Origin: Synechococcus sp. PCC 7336
GTDB lineage: Bacteria; Cyanobacteriota; Cyanobacteriia; Thermostichales; PCC-7336
Direction of reading: 5' to 3'
DNA: 64,000 bases
Assembly: GCF_000332275.1 (NCBI RefSeq)
Contig: NZ_CM001776.1
Coordinates: 4,214,008 to 4,278,007, forward strand
Under the pieces are notes generated by a model. The model was not told the origin of the DNA and ran no database searches. It worked only from the letters and a program-made list of their open reading frames with translations. Position numbers and translations under genes: made by a program. This document shows, piece after piece, positions 50,684 through 59,554 of this stretch (positions are counted from its first letter, which is position 1; the number at the start of each line of letters is the position of its first letter).

Positions 50684-53600
50684 ATGACCCAATCCTCGTC
50701 CCACGCAGACCCCACTTCTCGCCACAGTGCTAAGGTTCGTATCTACGACCTGTCGCGAGAACTCGGTCGAGACAACAAAGATATTCTAGATGCGTGCGAT
50801 GAGTTAGGGATTGTCTACAAGAGTCACAGCAGCACTATTAGTGCCGACGATGCTGTCCGCATTCGCGAGCGTCTTGGGGGGGCGATTGCCCCCTCCCCTC
50901 GGCCCAACAAACCTCGTAAAGCCACTACTCCCCAAACTAAGCCCCCGCGCCAGCCAGAGCGAGCCCCATCTGGCTTGCAAATTGTTGAAGTGCGCAAGGC
51001 TACCTCCCCAAGCGGAACAGTTTCGCCCCCCGAGCGACCGGCCAGCCCAGAGCACCCCAGTCCGATCGCCCCTGCAGCCCCTAGTGCGAAAACAGCACCC
51101 CCCAAGGCGGCTACTCCGAAATCTCCCACCCTCGCAGGGCCGCCACCCAAACCTCAAGAGGCTAAACGAGCCGCCAAACCCCTGGCGGCAAAACCTGCTG
51201 CGCCCAAGCCAGAAGCTCAACCCCCTCAAGCCCCAGCGCCAACGCCTGCAGCTAAGCCAACGCCTCCTCCTGTAGCCAAGGCTCCCGAGGTCAAGCCTCC
51301 TACGCCTGCGGCCCCTCCCACGCCACCCCGCCGTCAAGTAGCTAAACCCCTCGCCCAGACAGAACGCTCGGTCAAGCCCAGTCGTGACGATGCCGCGCGC
51401 CAATCTCGCGATGGCGATCGCAGTTCAAAAGTTGCTGCCAAAGCCAAGCCCGCCGCCCCCAAAAAACCTCAATTGGTAGGAGCCCCCACCCGTCCTGGAG
51501 TCAAGGCGAAGATTGTCCAACCGGCTCGCGATCGCCAGACATCGGCCCCCGCTGCCCCCAAAAAACAGCTACCAGAGCTGGTGGGACCGCCCATTCGAGC
51601 TAAAGCGGTGGCCGCCGCCGCTGCTGCTAAAGCAGCGGGAGAACAGCAAGACACTGAAGATATCGCGGCTCCCGTGCCGGAACTGGTCGCCGCCCCCAAG
51701 CGTCCCCCCAGCCGCCTGACCAAACGCAAGCCGGGTGCTGGCAGTGAAGATGACGAGATGGCAGCACTCAAGCAGCCCGCCTCTCGCAACACCACCAAGC
51801 GCAAGCGCCGTCGCGGCGGCGGTTTAGCCAGCGAGGACGAGGGACTGGAGGTCGACACCGAACTGCTGTCTCCCGCCAAGCAGGCGGAGCTAGCTGCACT
51901 CAAACCCTTACCCAGGCCGGGAGCTAAACCTCCCTCCAGCGGTCCGCGTCCCACCCGCACTGCCAGACAGAAAACTGCTAGGCCGGGACGAGGGCGCAGG
52001 GATGCTAAAGCCAGTAAGCCTGTCGAGCCTGCTGTAGTCGAGGAAGTTCCCACTATTTTGGAACTGGAGGGGAGTTTGACGGTGCAGGAATTGGCCGCAC
52101 GGATGAAGCTGCCCGAAACCGAGATTATTAAGGTGCTGTTCTTGAAAGGGGTGATGGCCAATATTAACCAGACCCTCGATGTGCCAACCGCTGAAATGGT
52201 AGCGGTCGAGCTCGGCTACGAAGTCGAGCACAAAGAAATTCAAGCTGCTGCTACCAAGACCGAGATGTTGGATGTCGAAGATATCGAGCATTTGCTGCTG
52301 CGACCTCCGGTGGTCACCATCATGGGCCACGTCGACCACGGTAAAACGACTCTGCTCGACTCCATTCGCGAAACCAAGGTAGCAGCGGGCGAAGCGGGAG
52401 GGATTACCCAGCACATCGGTGCCTACCACGTCGATTTAACGGTGGAAGGAGAGGAAAAGCGGGTTGTCTTCTTGGATACCCCCGGTCACGAAGCGTTTAC
52501 CGCAATGCGGGCACGCGGTACTAAAGTCACGGACATTGCCATTTTGGTGGTGGCTGCTGATGATGGCGTCCAGCCCCAAACCTTAGAGGCCATCAGTCAT
52601 GCAAAAGCGGCAGAAGTGCCCATTGTGGTGGCGATTAACAAGATTGACAAAGAAGGGGCCAACCCCGATCGCGTCAAGCAAGAGTTGGCCGAACGCGGCC
52701 TCGTCCCCGAAGAATGGGGGGGAGATATCCCCATGGTGGGGGTGAGTGCGCTAGCCAAGCAGAATCTAGACGAATTGCTAGAGATGCTCTTGCTGGTGGC
52801 GGAAGTGGGCGAATTGCAAGCCAACCCCGATCGTCCGGCTAAAGGTACCGTGATTGAAGCCAATTTGGATAAAGCGCGCGGTCCTGTAGCCACCCTCTTG
52901 GTGCAAAACGGTACGTTACGGGTGGGCGATACTCTGGTGGCGGGCTCTGTCATGGGTCGGGTCAAGGCAATGGTGGACGATCGCGGCGATCGCGTGCAGG
53001 AAGCCGGTCCCTCTTCCGCTGTCGAGGTGCTGGGCATGAATGATGTGCCGGCGGCGGGTGACGAGTTCGATGTCTTTGCCGAAGATAAGCAGGCCCGTCA
53101 GGTGGCCGAGACCCGCGCTGCCGAGCGGCGGCAATCGCGCCTGCAGCAAGCAATGGCCTCCCGCCGCGTCAGCTTGGGCAGCCTGTCCGCCCAAGCTCAA
53201 GAGGGCGAGCTGAAGGAACTCAACCTCATTCTCAAAGCGGACGTACAGGGATCTGTCGAGGCGATTCTCGGCTCGTTGGAGCAGCTCTCGCAGGAAGAAG
53301 TGCAGATTCGCGTGTTGATGGCGGCTCCTGGAGAGATTACCGAGACCGATATTGACTTGGCCGCTGCCAGTAGTGCCATTATTGTGGGCTTCAACACCAC
53401 CTTGGCTCCTGGCTCGCGGGCTGCCGCCGATCGCTATGGCGTCGATATTCGCGAGTACGACATCATCTACAACCTGCTCGAAGAAATCACGGCTGCCATG
53501 GAAGGTCTGTTAGAGCCCGAAGAGGTGGAAGAGTGGCTCGGTCGAGTGGAAGTGCGCATGTTGATTCAGATTGGCAAGGGAGTAGTGGCCGGAAGCTACG

Positions 53601-53833
53601 TCCAGAGCGGCAAGGTCGTCCGCAACTCTTTTGTGCGGGTGATGCGGGGGGGCGAACAGGTGTACGAAGGCCGCATCGATTCCCTCAAGCGATTTAAGGA
53701 AGATGTGCGCGAGGTGGCCTCTGGCTTCGAATGCGGCATTGCGATCGATAAGTTTAACGACTGGAAGGAGGGCGATGTGATGGAGGTCTACCAGTTAGTT
53801 GCCAAACGCCGCACGCTAGCTGCTGCCAAGTAA
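50684..53833 (+). CDS. infB: translation initiation factor IF-2
   Basis: A 1049-residue IF-2. The N-terminal IF2_N-like segment ([34 protein letters not shown]) is followed by a very long Pro/Ala/Lys-rich linker (about 70-450), the second IF2_N ([26 protein letters not shown]), and the GTPase core with G1 [10 protein letters not shown]3 DTPGHEAF and G4 NKID, then domains II-IV. IF-2 places formyl-methionyl-tRNA on the 30S subunit. I take the ATG at 50684 ([10 protein letters not shown]); the upstream TTG adds 18 residues. The long linker is usual in cyanobacteria. The downstream hairpin closes the transcript. Confidence 0.96.
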   Translation: MTQSSSHADPTSRHSAKVRIYDLSRELGRDNKDILDACDELGIVYKSHSSTISADDAVRIRERLGGAIAPSPRPNKPRKATTPQTKPPRQPERAPSGLQIVEVRKATSPSGTVSPPERPASPEHPSPIAPAAPSAKTAPPKAATPKSPTLAGPPPKPQEAKRAAKPLAAKPAAPKPEAQPPQAPAPTPAAKPTPPPVAKAPEVKPPTPAAPPTPPRRQVAKPLAQTERSVKPSRDDAARQSRDGDRSSKVAAKAKPAAPKKPQLVGAPTRPGVKAKIVQPARDRQTSAPAAPKKQLPELVGPPIRAKAVAAAAAAKAAGEQQDTEDIAAPVPELVAAPKRPPSRLTKRKPGAGSEDDEMAALKQPASRNTTKRKRRRGGGLASEDEGLEVDTELLSPAKQAELAALKPLPRPGAKPPSSGPRPTRTARQKTARPGRGRRDAKASKPVEPAVVEEVPTILELEGSLTVQELAARMKLPETEIIKVLFLKGVMANINQTLDVPTAEMVAVELGYEVEHKEIQAAATKTEMLDVEDIEHLLLRPPVVTIMGHVDHGKTTLLDSIRETKVAAGEAGGITQHIGAYHVDLTVEGEEKRVVFLDTPGHEAFTAMRARGTKVTDIAILVVAADDGVQPQTLEAISHAKAAEVPIVVAINKIDKEGANPDRVKQELAERGLVPEEWGGDIPMVGVSALAKQNLDELLEMLLLVAEVGELQANPDRPAKGTVIEANLDKARGPVATLLVQNGTLRVGDTLVAGSVMGRVKAMVDDRGDRVQEAGPSSAVEVLGMNDVPAAGDEFDVFAEDKQARQVAETRAAERRQSRLQQAMASRRVSLGSLSAQAQEGELKELNLILKADVQGSVEAILGSLEQLSQEEVQIRVLMAAPGEITETDIDLAAASSAIIVGFNTTLAPGSRAAADRYGVDIREYDIIYNLLEEITAAMEGLLEPEEVEEWLGRVEVRMLIQIGKGVVAGSYVQSGKVVRNSFVRVMRGGEQVYEGRIDSLKRFKEDVREVASGFECGIAIDKFNDWKEGDVMEVYQLVAKRRTLAAAK

Positions 53834-53854
53834 GACTGCTTGCCTCTACCTTTT

Positions 53855-53885
53855 CGCCAATCCCCCAATACTCAGGGGATTGGCG
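53855..53885. terminator. strong hairpin after infB
   Basis: CGCCAATCCCC and GGGGATTGGCG form an eleven-base-pair perfect stem with a nine-base loop, 21 bases after the infB stop. No T-run follows, so it may be Rho-independent only in part or may be a stability element. Confidence 0.6.
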
Positions 53886-53980
53886 ATCTCGTTGACGTAT
53901 CGATCTCGATCGCCCCTCGCCTACAATACACATCAGTTCCACCCTTCGTTTTGCCCCCCTACAGGGCGATCGCTGCTGCC

Positions 53981-56095
53981 ATGAAACAACTGCTCTACCT
54001 CGAACTCCCCACTCCCGATACCGCCGCCGTTTGTACTTGGCTGCAGCAACTCCCAACCGCGCTCGCCCCGGCAAGCGCGACAGTTGAGCCTACCCCTGAC
54101 GGTATCCGCCTCACTGCGAGAAGCGCGACCCTAGCCTGCTTCACCTGGACGGTCCAAAACACCACCTACCTCAAACTCTTCCAGTGGTCCGAGCGCCTGT
54201 TTCCCCAGCAAGATCGATGGATCGAGCAATTCTCTACCGCCCTTCGCCAAGCTTTTCCCTATCGGCCCCCTCAACTGCCCGACCTCGATCTATCCCAAAC
54301 CGACATCTTCACCGCCCTAGAACCCCACTATCCCCTCACCGCCAAATACTTCCGCAAAATTCCCAATGGCGAATTCGATTTGCAGCGGGTGTATTGGTGG
54401 GAAAAACGCTGGCGGGAGAGCGTTGCCTCTGGATTCGCGGCCCGAGTCGATGTCAAAACGCAGCCCATTGTTCGCAGTGCTCCGAAAGTCAAACAAGCCG
54501 ACTCCAGTTGGGATGTGGTGGTGGTCGGGGGGGCACTGGGGGCTCTGAGTGCTGCCATGCTGGCCCGCTTGGGCTATAAAGTCGCACTGGTGGAGCGGCT
54601 GAAGTTCGGTCGTATGAACCGGGAGTGGAATATTTCTCGCAGCGAATTGCAGGCACTGGTGGATGTGGGGTTGCTCTCGGCTGCAGAGGTGGAAAGCCTG
54701 ATTCTGAGGGAGTATCGGGATGGGTTCAATCTATTCTTTCAGGGGAATGTGCCCGAGCGGGCCAAGTCGCCGGTACTCCACACGCCGACGGTGCTCAACA
54801 TTGCCCTCGACAGCGATCGCCTCTTGCAATTGTGTGGTGAAAAGCTTGTGGCAGCGGGAGGCCAAATCTTCGAGCGCACCGAATTCGAGCGGGGGTATGT
54901 GGGCCAAAAGAGCATTACCCTCAAGCTGCGCAATCTAGAGACGGATGAGGTGCAACACCTGCGGGCTCGCCTCATGCTGGATGCGATGGGAACGGCTTCC
55001 CCTGTCGCGCAGCAAATCAATGCGGGTCGAGCTTTTGACAGCGTTTGCCCGACAGTCGGCGCCGTGATTGAGGGTGGCTTCGAGCCGGGGGTGTGGGATA
55101 GCGACTACGGCGACGTCTTATTCAGCCACGGCGATATCAGTCGCGGTCGCCAACTGATTTGGGAGCTATTTCCCGGCAAAGGGGACGATCTGACCTTTTA
55201 CCTCTTCCACTACCACCAAATTCACCCCGAAAACCCCGGCTCGCTGTTGGAAATGTACGAAGACTTTTTCCAAATCCTGCCGGAATATCGCCGCTGCGAT
55301 GTGGAGAAACTGCAATGGGGTAAGGCGACGTTTGGCTATATCCCCGGACGTTTTACGAGCAATGCTAGCGATCGCCGTACCGGTTACGATCGCGTTTTGG
55401 CGATCGGCGACGCCGCCTCTTTACAATCCCCCCTGATCTTCACCGGCTTTGGCTCCCTGGTGCGCAATCTGCCCCGCGTCACCGACCTGCTCCACACAGC
55501 CCTCCAATACGATCTGCTCTCGGGGGAAGATCTCAGCCGCATTAGCACTTACCAGAGCAATATTGCCGTCACCTGGTTATTCTCGCGGGGCATGATGGTT
55601 CCCACGGGCGAGTCGCTCTCCCCCGAGCGAGTGAATGCCATGCTCTCCACCTTCTTCGGCATTTTGGGGGAGGAGAGTCCTGCAGTGGCAGACGCTTTTG
55701 TCAAAGACCGAGCGGGTTGGATTCCGTTTACCCGCATGGCCCTCCGCGCCGCTCGACGCAATCCGGCACTGCTGGTCTGGATTTGGGAGATGGTGGGCTG
55801 GGAAGGAATGCTGCGCTGGCTGCCCTCCTATCTAGCTTTCACCCTCGGCGCGCTGCAGTCATTTTTGTTTGGCTGGGTTCCGGCGATCGCCCCTCGCCTC
55901 GAGGCGATCCTGCTGCCCCGCTATCCCCGCCTCTGGCACCGCCTGCAGGCTTGGAGCTATCTACTCACTTACGGTGTGGGCAATCCAGCCATGCGGTTTC
56001 AATTGCCTCCGCTGGCGGAGCTGGTGGAAGCAGAGCGCGAGGCCGAAGCCCCTAGCTCCGTTGGAGCTGACTCTGAAGGGGCTACCGTCAGTTGA
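53981..56095 (+). CDS. cruA: CruA-type lycopene cyclase (FAD flavoprotein)
   Basis: A 704-residue protein. About 165 N-terminal residues precede a Rossmann FAD-binding fold with WDVVVVGGALGALSAAMLARLGYKVALVER (the GxGxxG analogue reads GGALGA). Further family segments are FGRMNREWNISRSELQALVDVGL, TPTVLNIALDSDRLLQLCGEKL, YDRVLAIGDAASLQSPLIFTGFGSLVRNL and a hydrophobic C terminus. This matches the CruA/CruP flavoproteins; length and N-terminal domain favour CruA. CruA-type enzymes close the rings of lycopene to gamma- or beta-carotene. The ATG at 53981 is used. The last 32 bases are repeated at 56940, beyond the toxin-antitoxin module. The CruA versus CruP choice is not certain. Confidence 0.78.
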   Translation: MKQLLYLELPTPDTAAVCTWLQQLPTALAPASATVEPTPDGIRLTARSATLACFTWTVQNTTYLKLFQWSERLFPQQDRWIEQFSTALRQAFPYRPPQLPDLDLSQTDIFTALEPHYPLTAKYFRKIPNGEFDLQRVYWWEKRWRESVASGFAARVDVKTQPIVRSAPKVKQADSSWDVVVVGGALGALSAAMLARLGYKVALVERLKFGRMNREWNISRSELQALVDVGLLSAAEVESLILREYRDGFNLFFQGNVPERAKSPVLHTPTVLNIALDSDRLLQLCGEKLVAAGGQIFERTEFERGYVGQKSITLKLRNLETDEVQHLRARLMLDAMGTASPVAQQINAGRAFDSVCPTVGAVIEGGFEPGVWDSDYGDVLFSHGDISRGRQLIWELFPGKGDDLTFYLFHYHQIHPENPGSLLEMYEDFFQILPEYRRCDVEKLQWGKATFGYIPGRFTSNASDRRTGYDRVLAIGDAASLQSPLIFTGFGSLVRNLPRVTDLLHTALQYDLLSGEDLSRISTYQSNIAVTWLFSRGMMVPTGESLSPERVNAMLSTFFGILGEESPAVADAFVKDRAGWIPFTRMALRAARRNPALLVWIWEMVGWEGMLRWLPSYLAFTLGALQSFLFGWVPAIAPRLEAILLPRYPRLWHRLQAWSYLLTYGVGNPAMRFQLPPLAELVEAEREAEAPSSVGADSEGATVS
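56064..56095. repeat. direct repeat left copy, end of cruA
   Basis: The final 32 bases of cruA, GAGCTGACTC through CAGTTGA, recur exactly at 56940-56971, and similarity continues less strongly for about 25 bases past the stop. Between the two copies lies only the VapBC module. Confidence 0.85.
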
Positions 56096-56177
56096 ACTCG
56101 TCAGATCGACTGCTTGGTTGATGTCAAGCGGAAGATGCATCGAGCGGACTTTGCCCATAGTAAAGAAGGTGAGCGAA

Positions 56178-56426
56178 GTGACTCAAATCAAAACGCTAGA
56201 GATACCAGATGAGCTGTACAGCCAAATTCAAGGGATGGCGTTTTCTCAATCCCGCTCTATTAACGAGCAAATTGTGTCCTTACTGCAACAAGTCTTAGAT
56301 GTTGAGATGCAGCAACAGACTCAATCTAGGTTACTCCAGGAAATTCATCGAGCTCGATGGACCCCTCCGCCAACCGTGCCGGATAGCGTTTCGATCCTGC
56401 GAGAAATCCGAGGATACGATGAGTAG
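56178..56426 (+). CDS. VapB-type antitoxin (ribbon-helix-helix-like)
   Basis: An 82-residue protein starting at GTG (VTQIKTLEIPDELYSQIQGMAFSQSRSINEQIVSLLQQVL). The N-terminal half is a ribbon-helix-helix with the FitA-like SRSINEQIVSLL; the C terminus (TQSRLLQEIHRARWTPPPTVPDSVSILREIRG) is the toxin-binding tail. A GAAGG lies eight bases before GTG 56178; GTG 56169 is an alternative. The stop overlaps the toxin ATG by eight bases. Confidence 0.82.
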   Translation: MTQIKTLEIPDELYSQIQGMAFSQSRSINEQIVSLLQQVLDVEMQQQTQSRLLQEIHRARWTPPPTVPDSVSILREIRGYDE

Positions 56427-56877
56427 ACCTGTTCGATGTGTGGTCGATGCCAGCATTGCCATCAAACTCTTCATCGATCGGGAGGGGTCCGATAGAGCAG
56501 AAGTTCTATTTGCCCAACTCGGTAATGAACCAGACACCGCTTTGTATGTGCCAGAGCTGTTTTATGCCGAATGCGCTAATGTGCTTTGGCAGTATGTGCG
56601 ACGGGCCAATTACCCTGCGGCTGAGGCAAAGGCCAGCTCACTCAGGCTTGCGGCACTGGCGCTCCAAACAGTTGCAATTCCAGAGCTTGTGAATGAAGCG
56701 CTAGACATTGCCATTGCTCAAAATATCTCAGCCTACGATGCCTGCTACGTTGAACTCTCCGAGCGTTTGCGCCTTCCTTTAGTGACAGCCGATCGCAAAC
56801 TCATCCGATCGCTGCAGGGCACAGCCTACCAAATTCATTCTCTGGCAACGTTTTTGTTGCCGGATCGAAACAAGTAG
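56419..56877 (+). CDS. VapC-type PIN-domain toxin
   Basis: A 152-residue PIN protein: CVVDASIAIKLFIDREGSDRAEVLF with the first Asp, VPELFYAECANVLWQYVRR with the Glu, SAYDACYVELSERLRLPLVTADRKLIRSL with the two later Asp. These four acids bind Mg2+ or Mn2+ for RNA cleavage. Paired with the overlapping antitoxin. The module is bracketed by direct repeats of the cruA 3' end. Confidence 0.87.
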   Translation: MSRPVRCVVDASIAIKLFIDREGSDRAEVLFAQLGNEPDTALYVPELFYAECANVLWQYVRRANYPAAEAKASSLRLAALALQTVAIPELVNEALDIAIAQNISAYDACYVELSERLRLPLVTADRKLIRSLQGTAYQIHSLATFLLPDRNK

Positions 56878-56939
56878 CTCGAGACCGTCCTCGTCCCATC
56901 AAATGTTGCTTGCCTTCTGAAATAGGTTGCAATCGGCCA

Positions 56940-56971
56940 GAGCTGACTCTGAAGGGGCTACCGTCAGTTGA
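56940..56971. repeat. direct repeat right copy
   Basis: Exact 32-base copy of 56064-56095, with diverged similarity beyond. It no longer codes in frame for anything here. The spacing between copies is 876 bases. Confidence 0.85.
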
Positions 56972-56993
56972 GCTCGCCAGCTCGATCGCTGGG

Positions 56994-57266
56994 TTAGGTA
57001 CTGCAATCGCTAGGATGCAAGTTTAAATCGGTTAGCGGAGTGTAGTTGATATCTTTTACGTTAAAACGCAGGGAGATGCCCTGATTGAGTAGGGATTTTA
57101 TCGAGGCATCTTCACAAGCAAAAGAAGTGAAGATGGAGTCAAGCACGGTAGCCACCAACTCTGGGCTAGTCTCCTGGGCATTGATGTTCGAGAACCGCAT
57201 ATCGTAAATAAAAGTATCTCCTTCCACTGACGTCGAGAGCAGCTCGGCATTTTCGTCAATTTGTAA
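56994..57266 (-). pseudogene. gene remnant cut by IS5-family element
   Basis: The open frame runs from inside the IS border (FLQIDENAELLSTSVEGDTF, then IYDMRFSNINAQETSPELVA) to a stop at 56994, about 92 residues. An ATG at 57227 is only internal. The piece is a C terminus of a protein I do not recognise; its 5' part is not seen on the other side of the insertion. It is more AT-rich than cruA. Confidence 0.5.
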
Positions 57267-58127
57267 GAACGTGTCTGAAAAGTCTCAAGCCAGCCTACGA
57301 AGCATGAGATTGACCATAGCAGCGTAAAGCATCGTCTCACTCGTAGTGGGCAAATATTCGTAGTCCTTGCTCAAGCGACGGTATCGACCAAACCAGGCAA
57401 AGGTGCGCTCAACCACCCATCGCCGAGGTAAAAGCTGGAACCCTTTTTGCTCAGCAGGCCGTTGTACGACTTCAATAGTCCAGCCAAACGCTTGCTCAAC
57501 CCAAGCCACAAAAGATTTGCCACCAAAGGTTTTATCGGTCCAAATCAATTGCAAGCAACTCCACATACTGGCAAACCAAATCCCCAGCAAGGTGAGGCCG
57601 TCATGGTCGGAGCGTCGGGCACTGTGGACCTTGGCACCCAGCAGTAGACCCATCGTATCAACCAGGATAGTGCGCTTGCGACCTTTAACTTTTTTGCCTC
57701 CATCAAAGCCTGTTTCTTGAGCGGCACCAGCTGTTTTGACCGATTGGGAATCCAGGCAGGCTGCCGAGGGAGAAGGATTGCGCCCCACCGTTTCTCTCAG
57801 TTGCTGGCGCAGAGCATGGTTGAGAGCTTCCCAGGTGCCATCGGCTTCCCACTGACGGAAGTAATGGTAGACCGTTTGCCAAGCGGGGAAGTCGTGGGGC
57901 AGCAGACGCCAGGCACATCCGGCTCTCAACAGATAGAAGATGGCATTGACCACTTCGAAAACGTTGACGCTGCGGGGACGACCGCCTGGCTTAGCTGGCG
58001 GTAATAGCGGAGCTAGAAGCTCGCACTGGGCAGGGGTTAGATCGGTGTCGTAGGATTGGCGTGTCATTGGTTGGGAGGCTCTAACTCAGCCTCTCAACTT
58101 TATCTGCTGACCTTTTCAGACACGCTC
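57267..58127. mobile_element. IS5-family (IS1031-like) insertion sequence, 861 bases
   Basis: Ends are GAACGTGTCTGAAAAGTC on the left and the reverse complement of GAGCGTGTCTGAAAAGGTC on the right, about 16 of 19 positions matching. It contains one transposase gene. Flanks TAA and TTA are TNA-type target sites but not an identical duplication. The ends resemble those of the MITE at 58746-58856. Confidence 0.82.
57285..58067 (-). CDS. IS5-family transposase
   Basis: A 260-residue DDE transposase, apparently intact: MTRQSYDTDLTPAQCELLAPLLPPAKPGGRPRSV at the N terminus, AGCAWRLLPHDFPAWQTVYHYFRQW, CLDSQSVKTAG with the first catalytic Asp, LIWTDKTFGGKSFV with the second, and VVERTFAWFGRYRRLSKDYE with the Glu. 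Matches the IS1031/ISL-like group of IS5. The ATG starts near the right terminal repeat. It could drive its own element and perhaps the neighbouring MITE. Confidence 0.9.
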   Translation of the reverse strand: MTRQSYDTDLTPAQCELLAPLLPPAKPGGRPRSVNVFEVVNAIFYLLRAGCAWRLLPHDFPAWQTVYHYFRQWEADGTWEALNHALRQQLRETVGRNPSPSAACLDSQSVKTAGAAQETGFDGGKKVKGRKRTILVDTMGLLLGAKVHSARRSDHDGLTLLGIWFASMWSCLQLIWTDKTFGGKSFVAWVEQAFGWTIEVVQRPAEQKGFQLLPRRWVVERTFAWFGRYRRLSKDYEYLPTTSETMLYAAMVNLMLRRLA

Positions 58128-58141
58128 TTAGGCTTACAAGA

Positions 58142-58570
58142 ATGCATATTAGCTTAAAACAGTCTATTAAACTTGCTCTAGATATTTTTCAAGAACTACA
58201 GGACTTAGATGATAAAGAGCTTATTGAGGTTTTTCTCTCCAGAGGAATCTCTAAAGATCTTGCTAATGAGATTGTTGTATTTGTCCCAATGGCATTTTGT
58301 CGGATAATGCTAATGAATTCAAGGGTTTCATTTCCTCATTCTTTTGTCTTTAAGGAGGTTGTCACTGGAAGTGAACAGGAGCACCTTTTTACTGATATAT
58401 CAACTTTTTGTGAAGCCTTTTTGATCGCAGAGTCTAGATTGGATCTAGGTTTTAATTACTTTATAGGAGTCGCAAAAAGAAGTTGTGAGTATCATGCAAT
58501 TAGCAATCTTGTAAGTCATGGGTCTCGGTTAGAAGATATTATACTTGTCCCGCCAATTATTATTCTTTAA
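58142..58570 (+). CDS. hypothetical AT-rich protein, 142 aa
   Basis: An open frame with ATG right after the IS right end: LKQSIKLALDIFQELQDLDDKELIEVFLSRGISKDLANEIVVFVPMAFCRIMLMNSRVSFPHSFVFKEVVTGSEQEHLFTDISTFCEAF. It is soluble with an acidic helical N terminus. It has low G+C compared with the chromosome and no homolog that I recognise; the layout resembles small immunity or regulator proteins, but that is speculation. Probably acquired with the surrounding mobile DNA. Confidence 0.55.
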   Translation: MHISLKQSIKLALDIFQELQDLDDKELIEVFLSRGISKDLANEIVVFVPMAFCRIMLMNSRVSFPHSFVFKEVVTGSEQEHLFTDISTFCEAFLIAESRLDLGFNYFIGVAKRSCEYHAISNLVSHGSRLEDIILVPPIIIL

Positions 58571-58619
58571 GTCTTCACCAATAGGCATCTCGATTAATTA
58601 GTGTTACTCTCTTTCCGCT

Positions 58620-58975
58620 CTATGATTGAGTAGCCAGGTTGTAGATATGAGCGGTAGTATTTTGAATCTGCTGTGGTGTTTGAAGCTGATGATTCTGCAA
58701 ATAAGCATCAATCTCTGTCTCTATGCTAGCCATCGTTGTTCCTTAGAGGGCGTTTGAAAAGGTAGCTAAGAAGCCTGAAACCCTGATTCTCGCGTTCGGA
58801 GTTGATGTCTGGAACCCCTATTCCTTCGTAGGACGGTAGACTTCTCAAACACGCTCTAAGGGTAAATGGTGAAGGAGTTTCAGTCTTAATTGATGAATGA
58901 GATATTCGGCTAAATTGAACTCAGGAGAGTAGGACGGAATATGGATAAACTCTAGGGCGATCTTGTCCTTTTGGG
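58620..58975 (-). pseudogene. IS630-type transposase C-terminal remnant, interrupted by a MITE
   Basis: Read on the minus strand from 58975: AQKDKIALEFIHIPSYSPEF, then NLAEYLIHQLRLKLLHHLPL, then, after skipping 58746-58856, GTTMASIETEIDAYLQNHQL, ending at a stop at 58620. PSYSPEFNLAEYL is the catalytic Glu region of IS630/Tc1-type enzymes. The frame is restored exactly by removing the inserted element and one target trinucleotide. The N-terminal part is missing. Confidence 0.75.
58746..58856. mobile_element. 111-base MITE related to the IS5-family element
   Basis: Left end GAGGGCGTTTGAAAAGG, right end (inverted) GAGCGTGTTTGAGAAGTC, close to the ends of the IS at 57267-58127. No ORF. It sits between TTA and TAA, in the IS630-type remnant. 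It could be moved by the neighbouring transposase. Confidence 0.8.
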
Positions 58976-59459
58976 CAATGCCATCTTCTCGGGCGGTTTA
59001 GATATCGGCCAGTTCTCCGATGTGGTGACGCTGACCTTCAGCAATCCCGACCTGCTGCAGTTCGACCTCAATGCCACCGTGCTGTCGGGGGGAGCTAACC
59101 GAACGCCGGTCTTCGAACCCCTACCGCCTCTGGAGGTGATGCCGGGGGACACGCTATCGCTGCCGCTGACGGCAACGGATGCGGATGGGGATACGGTCAC
59201 CTTCCGAATTCAGGCGGATGGTCCTCTGCCTGCGGGCACGTTGGAGGGCAATGGCCGTCTGGTGTTCCGGCCTCAACTGGATGAGATTGGCAGTTACAGC
59301 TTCACGTTGGTGGCCACCGATGGCGGCGCTGAGGTTCGTCAGCAAGTGACGCTCGATGTGGTGGCCGACCCGGTGACGACTACCCACTTTTCTGGCACGG
59401 TGGCCAGCACTGAAGCCGATCCGGTGACGGGGGAACAACTGCGCCTGGAGGGGTTGTGA
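58963..59459 (+). pseudogene. cadherin/Ig-like domain surface-protein gene fragment
   Basis: An open frame of about 165 residues with no start of its own: GDLVLLGNAIFSGG, then TPVFEPLPPLEVMPGDTLSL, then PLTATDADGDTVTFRIQADG and VATDGGAEVRQQVTLDV. TDADGDxVTF and the PGDTLSL opening are features of cadherin-like or Ig-like repeats in large secreted or surface proteins. The frame runs into the IS21 end, which supplies the TGA. The 5' side is bounded by the IS630-type remnant. A middle piece of a gene cut from both sides. Confidence 0.72.
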
Positions 59460-59554
59460 ATTCCGGAAACTATGGCCGGAAAAATTCCGGAAATTATGGC
59501 CGCTTTTTAACATCGTCTAACCTCCTTGCAAAAGTCAAGCATTACACCTCCCCC

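Noticed and set aside
51469-52161. 230-codon minus-strand ORF in infB
   Set aside because: Antisense of the Ala/Pro/Lys-rich linker of IF-2.
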